Source: JBGCEZ01 sp045106735 (GTDB lineage: Bacteria; Planctomycetota; Phycisphaerae; Phycisphaerales; SM1A02). Taken from it: a stretch of 52,225 bases of DNA. The translations under genes were made by a program, and so were the position numbers. Under the pieces are notes generated by a model. That model had not been told where the DNA came from. It saw nothing but the letters and a program-made list of their open reading frames with translations, and searched no databases. The DNA is taken from the NCBI GenBank assembly GCA_045106735.1, contig JBGCEZ010000080.1, positions 1 through 52,225 on the forward strand, read 5' to 3'. This document shows, piece by piece, positions 50,501-52,225 of the stretch (its first letter is position 1; each line of letters starts with the position of its first letter).

Positions 50501-52225
50501 TCAGCCGGCGCAGGCACCCCAGTTGCTCAGCACGCCGAGCACATCGGTGAAGTCCACGAGGCCATCGCCGTTGACATCCTCATCGCACGCCCCGCCCGGG
50601 CACGGCCCGAAGTTGCTGAGCACGGTGAGCAGGTCGGTGAAGTTGACGAGCTGGTCGCCATCGACATCGGCCGGACACGGCGTCTTGGTGCCACTGCACG
50701 CAGGATCGTCGATGAAGGGGAAGAACAGCACGAAACCGAGGCTCGCGTCGTCGAAGAAGTCGTGGATCGAACCACTGATCGCCCCGGCGTCGAACATGCC
50801 CCAGCAGACGCTGGTCGCGTCAAGGTCGCTGCCGTTCGCAACGTCGTAGTAGATCGCCGACGCATCGGACGACACATTGTTCGCGACCACGTTGTAGACG
50901 TCCGCGTCGCCGGCCAGCGATCCACCCGCGGCTCGCCAGTGGAAACCACCACCGTTGGTCACCGACTCATTGTCCGTGACCTGATTGCCGGTGAACGAGG
51001 TGTTGGCCCCGCCGTTGTTGACAAACACACCGCCGCCGCGATTGCCAGCAAAGTTGCCCATGACCGAGTTGCCGGTGTACTGACCGTTGCCTTGAGCCAC
51101 GAAGATGCCACCGCCATCGCCGAGCTGGGCGGTGTTGTCGGTCACCGTGTTGCCGGTATAGGTCTGACCCGAGGACGCGGCGTAGATGCCACCCCCGTTG
51201 CGGGTGGCCACATTGTCCATGACCAGGTTGTCGGTCACGGTCGCGTTGGCACTGCCGACGTACAACCCGCCGCCATCGGCCTGCCCGGAAACGATCGCGT
51301 TCCCGACAATCGTGTTGCCGTTGATCGTCGCGCCCGTTCCAGCAACGTAGAGTCCGCCGATGGTCGAGTTGGCCTCATTGAAGCGAATCGTATTGTTGCT
51401 GACGGTGACGCCAGTGCCGCTGGCCACATCGACGCCGCCGCGCGTGGCCGCGGTATTGGATTCGATGACGTTGTTCTCGATCAATCCGTTGGTGAGACCC
51501 AGGGCGTACAACCCGCCACCACTGCTTGCGTCGTTGCCGGTCATCGTGTTGTCGGTGACGGTTCCGTTCGTGGAGTTGATGTACAACCCGCCGCCATTCG
51601 CGGCGTCGTTGTTGGTGAACGTGCAGTCCGTCACCGTCGATGACGGGGCCACGACGAACGCGCCGCCGCCGTTTCCACCATCGTTGTCGTCGAAGGTGCA
51701 GCCGGCCACGAGGTGGCCACTGCCGCCGTTGATGTACAGGCCGCCACCAGACCCATTGTGATCACAACGACGGAACGTCGAGTCGATCACCCGCACGGGG
51801 TCGGTCGTGTTGCCGACCACCCGAAGGCCTGGGGCCGCTGAATCGCGGACTTCGATCGAGTCGAAGAACGGCGCGCTCTCCTGGGCAATCACGGACCCAC
51901 TGTTGTTCCCGGCCGATCCCGCGAACTCGACGATCACGTGCTCGAGCACGCTGCCGGACTGGTACTCCCCGCCGGCGGTGAGCACTGCGCTGGTGGCCAG
52001 GGACGTCAGGGTGATGCTCGACCAGTCGCCGGGAGCCGGCAAGTCCGGCGCCGCCACGTTGCTGGTGAACACGATCGGGGCCCCAGACGTGCCCCGCGCG
52101 ACGAGCGTTCCGCCGCCGAAGCCGTCGGAACCGATCTGAATACCAAGCCCGGGCGCCACCCGAACTTCAACCCCCGGCTGGATGGTCAGGGTCGCATCCG
52201 CGCCCACCACGACCGAGCTCGTGAC
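50501..52225 (-). CDS. Right-handed beta-helix protein with C-terminal dockerin-like repeats (N-terminus cut)
   Basis: 574 codons are visible and the frame is still open at the right edge, so the signal peptide and start lie outside. The body is a parallel beta-helix of about 22-residue turns with repeats of the type GGGLYI..., TDNTMTGN, GNTIVGN (Asn ladder). The C-terminus has two dockerin/EF-hand-like loops, DVDGDQLVNFTDLLTVLSNFG and DVNGDGLVDFTDVLGVLSNWG, each with conserved Asp/Asn ligands, followed by a Cys-containing tail. Such ends are frequent in planctomycete secreted proteins; a cell-surface role is inferred. Confidence 0.85.
   Translation of the reverse strand, partial: VTSSVVVGADATLTIQPGVEVRVAPGLGIQIGSDGFGGGTLVARGTSGAPIVFTSNVAAPDLPAPGDWSSITLTSLATSAVLTAGGEYQSGSVLEHVIVEFAGSAGNNSGSVIAQESAPFFDSIEVRDSAAPGLRVVGNTTDPVRVIDSTFRRCDHNGSGGGLYINGGSGHLVAGCTFDDNDGGNGGGAFVVAPSSTVTDCTFTNNDAANGGGLYINSTNGTVTDNTMTGNDASSGGGLYALGLTNGLIENNVIESNTAATRGGVDVASGTGVTVSNNTIRFNEANSTIGGLYVAGTGATINGNTIVGNAIVSGQADGGGLYVGSANATVTDNLVMDNVATRNGGGIYAASSGQTYTGNTVTDNTAQLGDGGGIFVAQGNGQYTGNSVMGNFAGNRGGGVFVNNGGANTSFTGNQVTDNESVTNGGGFHWRAAGGSLAGDADVYNVVANNVSSDASAIYYDVANGSDLDATSVCWGMFDAGAISGSIHDFFDDASLGFVLFFPFIDDPACSGTKTPCPADVDGDQLVNFTDLLTVLSNFGPCPGGACDEDVNGDGLVDFTDVLGVLSNWGACAG

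Overview
The window is GC-rich DNA from a Gram-negative bacterium. It most likely comes from a planctomycete of the Phycisphaerae/Phycisphaerales type. The reasons are an LpxC-FabZ fusion, a BamA/Skp/LpxD/LpxA outer-membrane block, a spondin-type protein with a VPAPGA-type PEP-CTERM tail, a beta-helix protein ending in two dockerin-like repeats, pilus genes of planctomycete style, and a very large PQQ-propeller protein. The assignment rests on gene content only. No rRNA, tRNA, CRISPR array or transposase was seen.

Layout. 1-1445: a truncated PIG-L deacetylase (BshB1-like) divergent from an SDR with a degenerate active site. 7197-1565 (minus): a tight four-gene operon of adenylate-kinase-like/deoxyribosyltransferase-like protein, truA, a GT4 glycosyltransferase and an 804-aa unknown membrane protein. 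7465-10424: an OprO/P-like porin divergent from a DUF3179 protein. 10551-12732 (minus): phoU and a UDP-sugar pyrophosphorylase. 12889-16617 (plus): pdxJ, dapA, a Nudix hydrolase, and an ECF sigma factor overlapping a zinc-finger anti-sigma protein. 16977-19722 (minus): the spondin/PEP-CTERM protein and glmM. 19931-22491 (plus): a PTPS/QueD-family gene overlapping ppk1.

29110-22822 (minus) is a pilus cluster (pilT, pilC/gspF, pilV-, pilX- and pilW-like). 29510-30094 (minus) is a LEA14-like protein, divergent from a 1615-aa PQQ-propeller protein (30254-35101, plus). 44358-35335 (minus) is the envelope cluster: bamA, two ompH/skp genes, lpxD, lpxC-fabZ, lpxA and an ADP-ribosylglycohydrolase. A second lpxD diverges from bamA at 44575-45696 (plus). 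Then come a 44-aa membrane peptide (minus), gcvT, an exported superoxide dismutase and an unknown secreted 566-aa protein (plus). A dockerin-bearing beta-helix protein (minus) runs off the right edge.

How it fits together. GlmM and the UAP1-like pyrophosphorylase could feed UDP-GlcNAc to LpxA, LpxC and LpxD for lipid A, while BamA and Skp build the outer membrane that holds the porin. PhoU, PPK1 and the OprO/P-like porin form a loose phosphate theme. Gene-free stretches, mainly between convergent genes, carry short GC-rich tandem repeats, and two stop codons lie inside such arrays. Several genes without a Shine-Dalgarno (pdxJ, lpxD-2, gcvT, queD-like, and bamA nearly so) have a TAnnnT box 6-10 nt upstream of ATG, which suggests leaderless transcripts. 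The most unusual protein is the kinase-like/deoxyribosyltransferase-like fusion at 6058-7197.
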